The notes under the pieces were generated by a model. It saw only the letters and a program-made list of their open reading frames with translations, searched no databases and had not been told where the DNA came from. DNA of 64,000 bases from Neoechinorhynchus agilis (lineage: Eukaryota; Acanthocephala). Shown here one piece after another: positions 63,635-64,000 of the stretch; the first letter of the stretch is position 1, and every line of letters starts with the position of its first letter. A program made the position numbers and the translations under genes. Location: positions 6,138,001 through 6,202,000 of the forward strand of contig CM121343.1 in assembly GCA_051530055.1 (NCBI GenBank), read 5' to 3'.

Positions 63635-64000
63635 ATGAGTTCCTTACAGTACAGCAAGTGGACGTGTGCTCGAGTGTGTGGTTCAAAGGACAACTTTAAA
63701 TATAGATTTGTTCAATCTGGATTGAGCAATGAAACGAGATCGTCGTACGAGATGGGCGGTCAGTGCGATATTTGCGCGGATCCGATTTTTACAGATCTAA
63801 GGGCACTGATATTTAAATATCTTTATTAAATTATCAGTGCGACACATAATTGGCTTTATGTTTTATTGGGAGCGATTTCAGTGAGTTTTTTCCTCGTAAT
63901 CAGCTGTACTTGGTTTTATTGTGCTCCGAATGCTTCTATTGGAAAGACATTGCCACCAGAAAACCAACAAGCAAATGGAATCAGAAATCGTAATCAGAAC
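63635..64000 (+). CDS. Possible single-pass membrane protein, cut by the right edge
   Basis: An open segment, MSSLQYSKWTCARVCGSKDN, with CDICADPIF (Cys pairs) ends at 63,829. After AAATTATCAG at 63,826-63,836 another frame opens: NWLYVLLGAISVSFFLVISC, a clear transmembrane helix, then TWFYCAPNASIGKTLPPENQ and a polar tail running off the window. The layout suggests a Cys-containing outer part, a membrane span and a cytosolic tail. The exact donor is not resolved (none gave a clean phase), so only the presence of the membrane helix is well supported. Family unknown. Confidence 0.35.

Overview
This is a nuclear segment from a compact invertebrate metazoan genome. The evidence is the gene set: a spectraplakin with plectin repeats and a GAS2 module, a Shark-type SH2-ankyrin-SH2 tyrosine kinase, FoxP, WAVE, DAPK with ROC/COR and death domains, and a HECT ligase. 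Most introns I could phase are about 40-70 bp with GT..AG ends and a short ..tttag acceptor, and the DNA is moderately AT-rich. The phylum is not resolved. Every exon chain below was built by checking donor and acceptor dinucleotides and reading phase by hand.

Left edge (1-6.5 kb): a decayed non-LTR retrotransposon (LINE) carrying a reverse transcriptase and a C-terminal zinc-knuckle/restriction-like endonuclease region; a tRNA-derived SINE; about 1.15 kb of tandem satellite with two alternating ~125 bp unit types; and an orphan C-lobe of a protein kinase D-like kinase whose start coincides with the satellite edge.

6.5-27.6 kb (+): one 15-exon gene coding for about 6,180 residues. It has a unique head, a huge plectin-repeat region in three large exons, a spectrin-repeat rod, a degenerate EF-hand module and a textbook GAS2 domain. 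It lacks the usual N-terminal calponin-homology and plakin domains. Next on the same strand are a small secreted two-Ig, probably GPI-anchored protein (27.8-29.2 kb), a single-exon RhoGAP (30.5-32.1 kb) and a 14-exon DAPK (33.9-38.5 kb) whose ROC domain has lost its P-loop.

38.5-49.4 kb: two inverted repeats, the second starting at the stop codon of a minus-strand RING-less NOT4-like (RRM + CCCH) gene; a 10-exon HECT E3 ligase (+); then a GID8-like LisH/CTLH gene and a WAVE/SCAR gene, both on minus. Three of these four genes belong to ubiquitin-ligase families.

49.4-64 kb: a three-exon FoxP gene (-), a gene-poor ~4.5 kb stretch, the Shark-type kinase (-), another sparse stretch, and the start of a possible membrane protein at the right edge. 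Several conserved genes (DAPK, Shark, PKD) carry single-base phase breaks or an in-frame stop. These may be draft-assembly errors or real decay; this sequence alone cannot decide.
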